Shown here: positions 51,986 through 61,008 of the stretch, piece by piece
How positions within the stretch are numbered: the first letter of the stretch is position 1
Layout: every line of letters starts with the position of its first letter
DNA from: Helicobacter_B zhangjianzhongii
Lineage (GTDB): Bacteria; Campylobacterota; Campylobacteria; Campylobacterales; Helicobacteraceae
Length of the DNA stretch: 64,000 nt
Assembly (NCBI RefSeq): GCF_030249855.1
Contig: NZ_JANURN010000001.1
Location: 62,001-126,000, forward strand
Reading direction: 5' to 3'
Program-made: the position numbers and the translations under genes
The notes under the pieces: model-generated
The model's database searches: none
The model's input: only the letters and a program-made list of their open reading frames with translations
Told to the model about the DNA's origin: nothing

Positions 51986-53362
51986 CTATGAGCGATAATC
52001 GGCGTTAATTTTTACATAGTCATAGCTCAAATCACAGCCATACGCGCACGCGCTTTTTTTGCCGCGTTTGCAGTCGATAAATATATGTATCTCATCTTTT
52101 TGTAAGAGCTTTTTGGCAAATTTCTCATCGATAGGCTGCGCATTGCCATTGCGCATAATCGCTATCTCCCCAGCACTGCTTGCTAGCTTTACATCAACGA
52201 CTTTTGGATCAAAATTGCCCCCACTATACCCCATAGCGCATAAAATCCGCCCCCAATTTGCGTCATTCCCAAACATCGCTGCTTTTACAAGGCTTGATGC
52301 GATCACAGATTTTGCGATTTTGCGTGCGTCTTTTTTGCTTGCAGCATTTAGGCAGTGGGAGACAAGCAGCTTTGTCGCACCCTCGCCATCGCGCGCGATT
52401 TTTCTCGCAAGGGTTGTGGTAAGCAGGGAGAGAGCTTTGACAAAAAGCGCGTAATCGCTATCATCTTGGGTGATAATAGGCGTGTTGTGCGCTCTTGCAT
52501 TAGCAAGCACTAGGGTCATATCATTGGTAGAAGTATCACCATCGACACTAATCATATTAAAAGAGTCTTTGACATCTTTTTGCAAAGCTTTTTGCAAGAG
52601 CTTTTGGCTGATAGCGCAATCTGTGATGATAAAACATAGCATTGTCGCCATATTTGGATGGATCATACCGCTACCTTTGGCGATCCCCGCTAGCCGCACG
52701 CGCCTGCCATTAGAGGCGATAAACTCTACTGCGGCTTCTTTTTCAAACAAGTCTGTTGTCATAATCCCTTGTGCTGCGGTTTTGGCACTTGCTCTGCTGC
52801 TGGACTTGCTTTGAGCTAGGAGATTTATGCCCTTTTTGATCCTATCAAGTGGGAGCTGCACGCCTATAACGCCCGTAGAAGCCAGCAGCACGCTAGTGGA
52901 TTCTACCCCTAGCACCGCTCCAGCAGTGATCGCACTCTCTTTACACGCCTTTTCACCTTGTGCGCCTGTGCAGGCATTGGCATTGCCGGCATTGGCGATG
53001 ATAGCGTGTAGGGGCTGCTTGAGCTTTAGTATCGCTTCATTATGCCCTATACACGCCGCGCGGACTTTATTGGTCGTGAAAACGCCTGCTCCCACGCACG
53101 GATAGGGGCTAAAAATCAGGCTCATATCGGTGCGCTTTTTGTATTTGATTCCAGCTTGTGTGCCGCTATATTGGAAGCTAGGCAGTGCATTTAGCCCGCT
53201 TTTTAGTAGCTTTATGGATTCTAGCTTGGCTCTTGGGGCTTTGCTGCTTGGCTCTTGTGGCTTTGATGAGGGGTTAGCTGGTGTGCTTGAAGCTTTGGCT
53301 AAGGTGGCTTTGGCAGTGGCTTTTAGTAGCTTTTGTGTGGGGGTTTTGGTGGATTTTGACAT
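51986..53362 (-). CDS. argJ: Bifunctional glutamate N-acetyltransferase/ornithine acetyltransferase ArgJ
   Basis: A 458-residue enzyme recycling the acetyl group in arginine biosynthesis. The self-cleavage site is in KGSGMIHPNMATML, with Thr as the new N-terminal nucleophile. Other family segments are ANAGNANACTG, ISVDGDTSTNDMTL and GNDANWGRI. The first 50 residues are a Lys/Ala/Ser/Pro-rich extension (KATAKATLAKASSTPANPSS) not part of the fold. It is real coding sequence, because AAGGAG lies just before ATG 53362. Confidence 0.93.
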   Translation of the reverse strand: MSKSTKTPTQKLLKATAKATLAKASSTPANPSSKPQEPSSKAPRAKLESIKLLKSGLNALPSFQYSGTQAGIKYKKRTDMSLIFSPYPCVGAGVFTTNKVRAACIGHNEAILKLKQPLHAIIANAGNANACTGAQGEKACKESAITAGAVLGVESTSVLLASTGVIGVQLPLDRIKKGINLLAQSKSSSRASAKTAAQGIMTTDLFEKEAAVEFIASNGRRVRLAGIAKGSGMIHPNMATMLCFIITDCAISQKLLQKALQKDVKDSFNMISVDGDTSTNDMTLVLANARAHNTPIITQDDSDYALFVKALSLLTTTLARKIARDGEGATKLLVSHCLNAASKKDARKIAKSVIASSLVKAAMFGNDANWGRILCAMGYSGGNFDPKVVDVKLASSAGEIAIMRNGNAQPIDEKFAKKLLQKDEIHIFIDCKRGKKSACAYGCDLSYDYVKINADYRS

Positions 53363-53371
53363 AGAGACTCC

Positions 53372-53887
53372 TTAGTTTTTGGGGTTTGGGCTATCGATTT
53401 TATGGGAGATGTTGGCAGGATTTAGGCTAAATTCATAGCGATTGGCATTTGGCTTGCTAGCCCAGCCTTGCTTCTTCCAAAAGGTATTGCCGATGATATT
53501 TTCGCTAAAGGCGATGAGAGAAATGCTAGAGATCTGCTCTTTTTTGAGCGCGTTTAGGGCGGCTTCTACCATACGCGAGCCTATGCCCATTTGGCGGAAA
53601 TCTTTATGCACGCATACATGGTAGAGACTACCATATCGCCCATCGTGTCCGCATAAAATACTGCCGATTATCCACTCTTTTTGATCTTCATCTTTTAGCA
53701 CGGCGACTACGCTGGTGTTGGGATTGCGTGCAAGAAAGCGTGCTACACCCTCTTTAGAATCATCAATGCTGCGGATATAGAATCCTTCAATTTGCTGCCA
53801 TAGCATAGCGACTTGCTCATAGTCATCTAGGCGCATAGGGCGGATATGGAGATTTGCTAGAATCTTTGCTTTTTGGTTTGTCTTCAT
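53372..53887 (-). CDS. GNAT N-acetyltransferase
   Basis: A 171-residue acetyltransferase with the acetyl-CoA motif VHKDFRQMGIGSRMVEAAL and a FWKKQGW near the C-terminus. Located between argC and argJ, it could be an N-acetylglutamate synthase-like enzyme, but the sequence also fits YpeA-type or general GNAT proteins. The C-terminus has a short tail (IDSPNPKN). Confidence 0.75.
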   Translation of the reverse strand: MKTNQKAKILANLHIRPMRLDDYEQVAMLWQQIEGFYIRSIDDSKEGVARFLARNPNTSVVAVLKDEDQKEWIIGSILCGHDGRYGSLYHVCVHKDFRQMGIGSRMVEAALNALKKEQISSISLIAFSENIIGNTFWKKQGWASKPNANRYEFSLNPANISHKIDSPNPKN

Positions 53888-53904
53888 CTAATGCCTTTAT
53901 GGGA

Positions 53905-54951
53905 TTATGGAAACATCGGTGCGGCTTCAAGTCCGCTAGATTCTCTAAATCCGCACATAATATTCATATTCTGCACCGCTTGACCGCTCGCGCCTTTGAT
54001 GAGATTATCAATACTTGCGGTGATGATTATGCGATTGGTGCGTGTATCGACATAAGGAGCTATGTCGATGAAATTGCTTCCTTTCACCCAGCGCGTTTGC
54101 GCGCTAAGTCCGTGGTCTAGCACACGCACGAAATACTCTCCTTTATAGAAGTCTTTATAGATATGGCGCAGAGCAGTAGAATCCACTTTTGGATCGCGCA
54201 ATCGCGCATAGCTTGTAGCTAAAATCCCGCGATTCATCGGCACAAGATGGGGCGTGAAGCTTAGGGTAATCGGCTCTTTGGCGATCTCGCTTAGGGCTTG
54301 CTCGATCTCTGGTGTGTGGCGATGAGAGGTGATGCTATATGCCTTGAAGCTTTCATTCACCTCGCAAAACAAGCTATCCAAAGCCGCCTTGCGCCCTGCA
54401 CCTGAGGTGCCGGACTTAGCATCGATGATGATAGAATCTAGGTCGATGAGATTATTGGCAAGTAGGGGAGCTAGGGAGAGAATACTACAAGTAGGGTAGC
54501 AGCCCGGATTTGCCACAAGGCGTGCGGGCTTGATCTGTGCTCGATTTAGCTCGCAAAGCCCATAGACACTTTGGGCTAGTAGGGTTGGATTGGCGTGTGT
54601 GGTGTGGTAATGCGCGGCGAAAGTCTCTATATCGCGCAGGCGAAAATCCGCGCTTAGATCGATGACTTTTGTGGATTCTAGGACTTTTGGTGTGAGAATC
54701 GTGGCGCAGAAATTATGCGGCGTAGCGCAAAATAGCACATCAATGTGCTTACATAAGGATTCTAGCTCGCTTGCATCGATACAAGAGAGCGGTAGGATTT
54801 GGAAGAAGTTTTGATAGCTGTGGTGGTAGGGCTTATCGATCTGGCTTTGTGAGCCTAGCCAAGCAATTTCTACTTCTTTGTGTCCTAATAGTATGCGCAC
54901 AAGCTCATTTGCCGTGTAGCCACTTGCCCCTAGAATCCCGACTTTTATCAT
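53905..54951 (-). CDS. argC: N-acetyl-gamma-glutamyl-phosphate reductase ArgC
   Basis: A 348-residue NADPH-dependent reductase of arginine synthesis. Rossmann GILGASGYTANELVR at the start, catalytic cysteine in NPGCYPTCSI, and the HRHTPEIEQAL histidine. AAAGGGA precedes ATG 54951. It forms an arginine cluster with the GNAT gene and argJ. Confidence 0.94.
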   Translation of the reverse strand: MIKVGILGASGYTANELVRILLGHKEVEIAWLGSQSQIDKPYHHSYQNFFQILPLSCIDASELESLCKHIDVLFCATPHNFCATILTPKVLESTKVIDLSADFRLRDIETFAAHYHTTHANPTLLAQSVYGLCELNRAQIKPARLVANPGCYPTCSILSLAPLLANNLIDLDSIIIDAKSGTSGAGRKAALDSLFCEVNESFKAYSITSHRHTPEIEQALSEIAKEPITLSFTPHLVPMNRGILATSYARLRDPKVDSTALRHIYKDFYKGEYFVRVLDHGLSAQTRWVKGSNFIDIAPYVDTRTNRIIITASIDNLIKGASGQAVQNMNIMCGFRESSGLEAAPMFP

Positions 54952-55006
54952 TATGTCCCTTTGTGTGTTGTGGTTTAGTTATAGCAAATTTTTCTACAAC
55001 GACCGC

Positions 55007-56413
55007 TTAAGTAGGCTTGGCTGCTGCGGCTTTGGCAGTGGAGGGCTCTAGGGCTGCTAGGATTTGGGTGATGATAGATTGCGCGCCATTTTCTGTGATA
55101 GTTTTGCTAAGATTGGTAGAAATCGCTTCAAGATTGCTTTCTAGCTGGGAAAGTAGTGTGAAAAACTTCTCTAAATCCATAGCTCGTATATCCGCGCAAG
55201 TTTTACTAGAATCCACTTTTGTATCCGCTGTATCCGCGCCTTTTTGTGCTGCTTGCGTGGGGGTAGATAAATCCTGCTCGGTGATCATTAGCCCAAGCCC
55301 TTGGCGCGTGAAGTAGCTAGCGTTGTGGTGCTGGTGGTTATTTGCAGCGTAGGGATAGGGGATATAGATGGTGGGCAGAGATAGGGCGGCATTCTCCCAG
55401 ATACTTGACGCCCCAGCGCGCGCCACACATATATCCGCTTTGTCTAAATGCTTGATTAGGTCTTTGTCAAAGCCAAAAAGTGTGAGCCTAGGTGCAGGGC
55501 TGTCAAACGAGGATTCTAGGGCTTTTGGGTCGCTAGATTCTACAAGCCTAGAATCCACTTTTTTATACGCTTCTCTCACGCGATCTAAATCTCTCTCTCC
55601 GCATTGGTGGATAATGCGTATCCCCCTTGCTAGCAGCTTTGGCGCGGCTTGCAGAGCTAGGTCGTTGATCGCCTTTGCGCCTTGCGAGCCACCGATAAAG
55701 ATAATGCTTTGAAACTCCGTGCGGATTCTGCGACTTTGCAGGGCTTCTTGCTTGATAGGATAGGGTGGGAATGGCGGGCGGAATGAATTAAACACCGCCT
55801 TAGCAAAGGGAGCTAGCAAGGAGTTTAGCTTGCCTTGGATAGCATTTTGCTCGTGGATAAAGAGAGGTTTTCTAAGCAGGATTGCCGCTAGGCTCGCAGG
55901 TCCCGCGCTAAATCCTCCCACGCTAATGACTGCTCGCACCTTATGCTTGGCAAAGATTTTACGCACACGCAATGCCGCTCGCAGCTGGGCATAAATGCTT
56001 GCTAGCTTTTTAATGCCCTTTTTATTGACTACGCCGGAGGTGTTTAGGAAGTAGCATTGCTGGAAAAGTGGATTCTGGGGCTTGGAGCTAGAATCCACTT
56101 TCGTGGATTCTGGGGCAGTCTGCTCGCGGCAGGATTTTGGAGCTAAAAATGGGGCTTTGCAAGGCGAGGCAAGGGAGCTACCTTGAGCGGTAGTGACCGC
56201 AGACTCGCCGCCGCAATCGCCATTTTTAGCCCAAAAGCCAACGCGATTCTCAAAAGCCCAATCCTCCTCAGACTCCCCAGCGAACCACATTTGATCCTGC
56301 CCATAGAGCGAGCCTATATAAATCGCTGGAATCTCGCGGTTTTGCAGCTCCTGTGCTAATGCCCTAGCTATGGCGAGATGCCCGCCTGTGCCACCTCCTG
56401 TGATAACAATCAT
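55007..56413 (-). CDS. murG: UDP-GlcNAc:lipid-I N-acetylglucosaminyltransferase MurG with repeat insertions
   Basis: A 468-residue enzyme, about 100 longer than usual, that converts lipid I to lipid II at the inner membrane. Family motifs are intact: TGGGTGGHLAIARAL at the N-terminus, HEQNAIQGKLN, FIGGSQGAKAIND and ARAGASSIWENAAL. Residues of about 58-110 (the 119-bp element and palindrome halves, for example TKVDSSSKPQN) and a short TKVDSSKTCADI stretch near the C-terminus are repeat-derived insertions read in frame. AGGAG precedes ATG 56413. Next to fliW as in H. pylori. Confidence 0.9.
   Translation of the reverse strand: MIVITGGGTGGHLAIARALAQELQNREIPAIYIGSLYGQDQMWFAGESEEDWAFENRVGFWAKNGDCGGESAVTTAQGSSLASPCKAPFLAPKSCREQTAPESTKVDSSSKPQNPLFQQCYFLNTSGVVNKKGIKKLASIYAQLRAALRVRKIFAKHKVRAVISVGGFSAGPASLAAILLRKPLFIHEQNAIQGKLNSLLAPFAKAVFNSFRPPFPPYPIKQEALQSRRIRTEFQSIIFIGGSQGAKAINDLALQAAPKLLARGIRIIHQCGERDLDRVREAYKKVDSRLVESSDPKALESSFDSPAPRLTLFGFDKDLIKHLDKADICVARAGASSIWENAALSLPTIYIPYPYAANNHQHHNASYFTRQGLGLMITEQDLSTPTQAAQKGADTADTKVDSSKTCADIRAMDLEKFFTLLSQLESNLEAISTNLSKTITENGAQSIITQILAALEPSTAKAAAAKPT
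56126..56244 (+). repeat. 119-bp interspersed element, copy D (inside murG)
   Basis: From GCGGCAGGATTTTGG to AAAAGCCAACGC. It holds the core GGGAGCTACC..GGTAGTGACCGCAG and an inverted pair GCTAAAAATGG/CCATTTTTAGC (56142-56152, 56220-56230). murG reads it on the opposite strand from the flavoprotein gene copy. Confidence 0.7.
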
Positions 56414-56435
56414 CGCCGCTCCTGTTGCTTAAATA

Positions 56436-56825
56436 TTATGCGCCCTTTTGGAGAAAGGATTTTAGCGTATCTTTGAAGCCAAAGTCCGGATAATCCATCA
56501 TCGATAGCGCGACTTGCCCAGCGACTTTGTCTTTGGTGTTGAAAATGAGCGGCGCTAGGAAATTCACCATTGATTCTTCTACATCTCTTTGCAAGATGAC
56601 AATGCAATACACAAGCACGCTAGAGTCCCTATCAAGCCCTAGGAGCATTTCTATATAGCGCGGGATTGTGAAGCTATACTCGCGCAAGGAGTAGGGATTG
56701 ACTAGCATCATCTCAAGGCTTTTGTCTTGACTTGTGATCTTGGCGAAATGCTCATCTAGCCTAGTAAGCTCGATACTTGTAATATGCTCAAATCCCAAAA
56801 TAGGGGCTTTTATTTGATATATCAT
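56436..56825 (-). CDS. fliW: Flagellar assembly factor FliW
   Basis: A 129-residue protein (KAPILGFEHITSIELTRLDEHF.., LVYCIVILQRDVEESMVNFLAP) of the FliW family. It binds flagellin and counteracts CsrA to tune flagellin translation. AAGGAG precedes ATG 56825. Next to murG, as in H. pylori. Confidence 0.9.
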   Translation of the reverse strand: MIYQIKAPILGFEHITSIELTRLDEHFAKITSQDKSLEMMLVNPYSLREYSFTIPRYIEMLLGLDRDSSVLVYCIVILQRDVEESMVNFLAPLIFNTKDKVAGQVALSMMDYPDFGFKDTLKSFLQKGA

Positions 56826-56884
56826 AAAGACTCCTTAAGTGTGATAGTGGGCAAATATTAAGCAAAAGCTATGCCAAAAGCACC

Positions 56885-56890
56885 TATAAT
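56885..56890 (+). promoter_or_regulatory. TATAAT box upstream of the restriction-modification genes
   Basis: TATAAT in CACCTATAATAATCGC on the plus strand, about 95 bases before the endonuclease start. Confidence 0.45.
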
Positions 56891-56983
56891 AATCGCTGTA
56901 AAGTGATTGATTTGAGGGCAACTAACGCTTTAAGCTGGGTAGCAACTTGGTGAGATTGGAATGGGACTAGAAAACATAAAATT

Positions 56984-57670
56984 ATGAAAAAAAGCAAAAT
57001 GGATTTATTTTTAGAACTTGCTAAGCCTGATGAAAAAGGCTTTTCAAGGTGGGTTGGCGTGGGTGAGTTTGTAGGAGATTATAAGGATTTACAGCTCGGC
57101 AATGGTGGAAGCTGGTGTAGAGCTAGTAGTAATTTAGCCAAAACATATATCCTAGAGTTTGACAAAACTCGCACGAGCGGAAACTCCATTGACGCCATAA
57201 GATTGCAAGGGTTTAATCCGCTTAAAACTTTTAACCAAAACATACGAAAAGATATTAAAGATTTTTATAAATCCCAAAAATGCGTAATGCTAGGCGTTTG
57301 TGGCAAAAGTGAAAATACGACAATTGAGATTGACCACAAAGATGGACGCAAAGACTCTATGCGTGTGAGTGAGCTAGCAATGCAAGAATTTGAAGACTTT
57401 CAGCCTTTATGCAAAGCGGCAAATGACATCAAACGCCAAATTTGCAAAACTTGCAAAGAGACAAACACACGCTGGAGTGCGAAAAATATCAAGGGTAACC
57501 CTTATGACTTTTATGCTGGTGATGAGCGTTACATCGCCCAAAGTGAAGGTGGGCTAGGCTGTGTGGGCTGCTATCAGTATGATCCCGTGGCATATCGCAA
57601 AGAAAGTGCGAGAAAAATCGCAAAAGAAGCAGCGGACTTTATCAGTGCAAAACTTTATGGAGATGTATGA
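56984..57670 (+). CDS. Type II restriction endonuclease, NlaIII-like (HNH)
   Basis: A 228-residue protein with an HNH-type core: TIEIDHKDGRKDS, FQPLCKAANDIKR and pairs of cysteines (CKTCKE, GCVGCYQYDP) likely to bind zinc. FSRWVGVGEFVGDYKDLQLG and FDKTRTSGNSIDAIRL recall R.NlaIII as I remember it, which cuts CATG. The methyltransferase follows with a four-base overlap. Site specificity is inferred and not proven. No good ribosome binding site is visible before ATG 56984; ATG 56999 is possible. Confidence 0.7.
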   Translation: MKKSKMDLFLELAKPDEKGFSRWVGVGEFVGDYKDLQLGNGGSWCRASSNLAKTYILEFDKTRTSGNSIDAIRLQGFNPLKTFNQNIRKDIKDFYKSQKCVMLGVCGKSENTTIEIDHKDGRKDSMRVSELAMQEFEDFQPLCKAANDIKRQICKTCKETNTRWSAKNIKGNPYDFYAGDERYIAQSEGGLGCVGCYQYDPVAYRKESARKIAKEAADFISAKLYGDV

Positions 57671-58674
57671 ATTACATAGGCTCAAAGCTTAAGCTACTGC
57701 CATTTTTGCAGCAAAGCATAGAATCCACACTCAAAAAGCATAATGCCAAGCCTTTGCAAGATTCCATTTTTTGCGATTTATTTGCTGGAAGTGGGGCTGT
57801 GGGCAAGGCTTTTAAACCAAAAGTCAAGCAAGTCATAAGTAATGACAAAGAATATTATAGCTTCGTGCTAAATCAAAATTATATTGCTAATCACACTCCC
57901 ATTATTCGTGCAGATGAGCTAATAGAAACACTCAATAACACGCCTTTAAAAAAGGGAAAGATTTTCACGCATTACGCCCTTGGTGGGGGGAGTGGAAGGC
58001 AATATTTCAGCGATGAAAATGCGATGAAAATCGATAGTATAAGGCAGAAAATCACACAATGGCACAATGAAAATTTCATCACGCAAAATGAATTTTACTT
58101 CCTCCTTACTTCACTTTTAGAATCTAGCGATAGCGTGGCAAACACAGCTTGTGTGTATGGGGCATTTTTAAAAAGGCTTAAAAAAAGCGCGACAAAAGAG
58201 CTTGTTTTAAGCCCGGCAACATTTAAGCTCACGCAAAATTCTCATCAAGTTTTTAATGAAAATGCCAATGATTTGATTACTACAATAAGTGGCGATATAC
58301 TCTACCTTGATCCGCCTTATAATGCTAGAGAATATGGGGCAAATTATCATCTATTAAATACCATTGCTTTGTATGATGACTTTACCCCGCGGGGCAAAAC
58401 GGGTTTAAGGGCGTATGAAAAATCAGCGTGGTGCAAAAAGGGTGATGTGGAAAACGCCCTTGAATCTTTGCTGCAAAAAGCACAATTTCAATGGATATTT
58501 TTAAGCTACAATGATGAAGGGCTTTTGGATTTAGAGAGGATAGAAAATCTTATGAGAAAATATGGGCAATATGCTTGTGCGAAGCAGGAGTATCAGCGGT
58601 TTAAAGCAGACTCTAATCGCCCACAAAAGCAGAGTAAAACTACCGAGTATTTGCATATTTTGCACAAAAAGTAG
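57667..58674 (+). CDS. Type II DNA adenine N6-methyltransferase (D12 class), NlaIII-like
   Basis: A 335-residue enzyme protecting DNA against the upstream endonuclease. The SAM-binding motif is FCDLFAGSGAVGKAF near residue 37 and the catalytic motif YLDPPYNAREY near 210. MNYIGSKLKLLPFL is the D12-class N-terminus. Its length is similar to M.NlaIII. It overlaps the endonuclease by four bases (ATGA). The pair sits between fliW and an SDR gene as an insertion. Confidence 0.82.
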   Translation: MNYIGSKLKLLPFLQQSIESTLKKHNAKPLQDSIFCDLFAGSGAVGKAFKPKVKQVISNDKEYYSFVLNQNYIANHTPIIRADELIETLNNTPLKKGKIFTHYALGGGSGRQYFSDENAMKIDSIRQKITQWHNENFITQNEFYFLLTSLLESSDSVANTACVYGAFLKRLKKSATKELVLSPATFKLTQNSHQVFNENANDLITTISGDILYLDPPYNAREYGANYHLLNTIALYDDFTPRGKTGLRAYEKSAWCKKGDVENALESLLQKAQFQWIFLSYNDEGLLDLERIENLMRKYGQYACAKQEYQRFKADSNRPQKQSKTTEYLHILHKK

Positions 58675-58700
58675 AAAACAAAATAGCAAATTGGTAAAGA

Positions 58701-58706
58701 TATAAT
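58701..58706 (+). promoter_or_regulatory. TATAAT box upstream of SDR gene
   Basis: TATAAT in AAAGATATAATACAAG, 54 bases before the SDR start. Confidence 0.45.
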
Positions 58707-58759
58707 ACAAGTATCAATGAAGGTTAGTTCAAATATAACTTACAGATTAAGGAGCTGCT

Positions 58760-59545
58760 ATGGTCGTGGTAATCACTGGGGCATCATCTGGATTTGGTAG
58801 GGCGTGTGCGGTCGCATTTGTGGCTAGGGGGGCGAAGGTCATCGCCACAGCGCGCAGAGAGCAGGAGCTATTAGACTTGCAGCGAGAGCTTGGGGCAGAG
58901 TCTTGTGCGATTGTGGCGTGTGATGTGGTGGATACTTGTGCTTTGAGTAAGGGGATTTCTAGCGCGCTTAAGGGCTTTGGGCTTGGGGGTGATGGCGAGA
59001 GCGAGCTTAGTGGGATTGATGTGCTTGTCAATAATGCTGGGCTAGCTCTTGGACTAGAGCCTGCAAATGCGTGCAAGATAGAAGATTGGGAGCAGATGAT
59101 TAGTGTCAATATCCTAGCGTTAGTGCGGCTTACACATAGAGTTTTGCCTGCTATGGTGGCGCGCAAAAAGGGGCATATCATCAATATGGGATCAATCGCC
59201 GGAAGCTATCCATATCCGGGCAGCAGTGTCTATGGCGCGAGCAAGGCATTTGTGAAGCAATTTAGTCTAAATCTGCGCGCGGATTTGTATGATAAAAATA
59301 TCCGTGTAAGCGATATTGAGCCGGGCTTAGCCGGTGGGAGTGAATTTTCTCTCGTGCGCTTTAAGGGCGATAAGGAACGAGCGGATTCTGTCTATGCTGG
59401 CACGACACCCCTTAGCCCAGAAGATGTGGCACAAGCGGTGTGCTTTGTGGCGTATTTGCCAAAGCATATCAATATCAATCGCCTAGAAATGATGCCAACC
59501 ACCCAAGCCCCCGCCGCGCTTAATGTCTATAAAGGAGATAAATAA
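58760..59545 (+). CDS. Short-chain dehydrogenase/reductase, YdfG-like
   Basis: A 261-residue NADP-dependent oxidoreductase. Cofactor motif ITGASSGFGRACA, NNAGLALG, and the catalytic Ser..Tyr-x3-Lys in GSIAGSYPYPGSSVYGASK. The DIEPGLAGGSEFS stretch matches YdfG-type 3-hydroxy acid dehydrogenases. AAGGAG precedes ATG 58760. Overlaps the next gene by one base. Confidence 0.86.
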   Translation: MVVVITGASSGFGRACAVAFVARGAKVIATARREQELLDLQRELGAESCAIVACDVVDTCALSKGISSALKGFGLGGDGESELSGIDVLVNNAGLALGLEPANACKIEDWEQMISVNILALVRLTHRVLPAMVARKKGHIINMGSIAGSYPYPGSSVYGASKAFVKQFSLNLRADLYDKNIRVSDIEPGLAGGSEFSLVRFKGDKERADSVYAGTTPLSPEDVAQAVCFVAYLPKHININRLEMMPTTQAPAALNVYKGDK

Positions 59546-60036
59546 TGAGTGCGCAGCTAGAATATAAGAAGTTTTCGTTTATAGAAGCCTATATTATCCG
59601 CTGGAAGACGCACTCGCTTGGGGCGGATATTGATGCGCTTATTTTGATTGTGAGCGTGCTAGCATATATGGGGCGCAATGATTTGGGACAGCAGCTTGAA
59701 AGGGCGCGTGAGATTATAGAAGAGCGTGTGCGCCTTAATACTATGAGGCATATTATCTTTGATCGAGTGCAAGTGGAGCTAGCGCGCTATATGGCTGATG
59801 AAGAAATGTATATAAAAGCACGCAATAAGATGTTTGAAGAAATCACGCATAATATCCAGCTATATGGGATCGTGCTTGATATGCTGCCCGGACAAGCCAA
59901 TGCATCAAAGCTCCAAATTGTGCGCTCCGTGATCCAAAAAGCCTATGATGAAGAGTTTATGCTAAATGGCGAAGCCAAGCGACTCCTAGAGGCGCAAGAA
60001 AAAACAAATGCAAGTCTAAAGGAAGCTACTAAATAA
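59545..60036 (+). CDS. Conserved hypothetical helical protein
   Basis: A 163-residue, mostly helical protein (EYKKFSFIEAYIIRWK.., GQQLERAREIIEERVRL). No signal peptide or membrane segment. AAAGGAG precedes ATG 59545, and it is probably translated with the SDR gene. Function not recognised. Confidence 0.6.
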   Translation: MSAQLEYKKFSFIEAYIIRWKTHSLGADIDALILIVSVLAYMGRNDLGQQLERAREIIEERVRLNTMRHIIFDRVQVELARYMADEEMYIKARNKMFEEITHNIQLYGIVLDMLPGQANASKLQIVRSVIQKAYDEEFMLNGEAKRLLEAQEKTNASLKEATK

Positions 60037-60051
60037 GCCTTGTTTCTGTGG

Positions 60052-61008
60052 TCAGTGTGCTGTGGCTTGATGGGGGATTATTGTTAAGGTTTCACGACAA
60101 TGGTCTAAAAGTATAGGATCTACTATGTCTTGCGCATATACTTTGATACTATGTGTGCGATAGGCAGCATAAATGCGCGCGACTTCTTGCGTGAAGTCGC
60201 TCTGCTTTGGGGAGTTGTGTGTGAAAAGTGGCGGCTCTATGTGCATCTGCGCCCTAGAATCTAGCCTTGCGTAAAAAAGCGCGATTTTCGCTCGTTTAGA
60301 TGGCAGGGGATAGACAAAGCGCAAGATCTCACAAGTAAAGCTCTCTTGCTTTAGGGCTTCTAGCACGCGTGCAATCTCGCTTGCTTGGAAGCAAAACACC
60401 AAAGCCCCGCGCGGGGTTAGAAGTCTTTTGCTCTGGTGTATCCACGCTTGCAGGGGCAGCTGGCTTTCATAGCGTGCTTGGCGTAAAAATTCATTGGTAG
60501 ATTTAAGTGCGCCATCGCGGTAGAATGGTGGATTGGCGATTAGGAGGTCAAACTTTGGGCTAGACTTTGACTTTGGCGTGTGGAGGTGGATTCTGGGGGT
60601 TTGGGCTGAGTTTTCTTGTGTGTTTTCTTCTGGATTCTTTTGGGCTTGATTGTGCATAGTGGCAAGTAGGGCTAATGCCTGCTGTGGCGTGGCTTTATCT
60701 AAAAAGTTTGCACAAAGCACTTGACAGGAGCCTTTAGGCGTGCTTGACTCATTGTGTGTGTGAAATGGAGCGGTTTTGGCATTGATAGCAGCAAGCAAGG
60801 CGACTTTGGGCTGGGATTCTATGGCGACTACTTGGGCGTGGAAATAGTGCGCACACGAAATCCCTAAAATCCCGCAGCCTGCCCCCATATCTAGGATATT
60901 TTTTGGCGTGTTTTTGCAAAATTGCGCGGCAAAATCAAGCAGCAATAAACTATCGCTATTGTAGGCATAGCCATCAGCTAGCTGGTAGAATCTTAGGGCT
61001 TTAGCCAT
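60052..61008 (-). CDS. tRNA1(Val) adenine N6-methyltransferase-like (TrmN6/YfiC family)
   Basis: A 318-residue SAM-dependent methyltransferase. SAM motif LDMGAGCGILGISCAHYF and catalytic NPPF motif (LLIANPPFYRDG) as in TrmN6/YfiC. A Gln/Asn/Pro-rich stretch near residues 120-145 (QKNPEENTQENSAQT) lengthens it. ATG 61008 overlaps ribD by 16 bases. Confidence 0.75.
   Translation of the reverse strand: MAKALRFYQLADGYAYNSDSLLLLDFAAQFCKNTPKNILDMGAGCGILGISCAHYFHAQVVAIESQPKVALLAAINAKTAPFHTHNESSTPKGSCQVLCANFLDKATPQQALALLATMHNQAQKNPEENTQENSAQTPRIHLHTPKSKSSPKFDLLIANPPFYRDGALKSTNEFLRQARYESQLPLQAWIHQSKRLLTPRGALVFCFQASEIARVLEALKQESFTCEILRFVYPLPSKRAKIALFYARLDSRAQMHIEPPLFTHNSPKQSDFTQEVARIYAAYRTHSIKVYAQDIVDPILLDHCRETLTIIPHQATAH

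Noticed and set aside
52059..53375. Several long open frames antisense to argJ
   Set aside because: They mirror the codon pattern of argJ, have no ribosome binding sites or recognisable motifs, and argJ is well supported.
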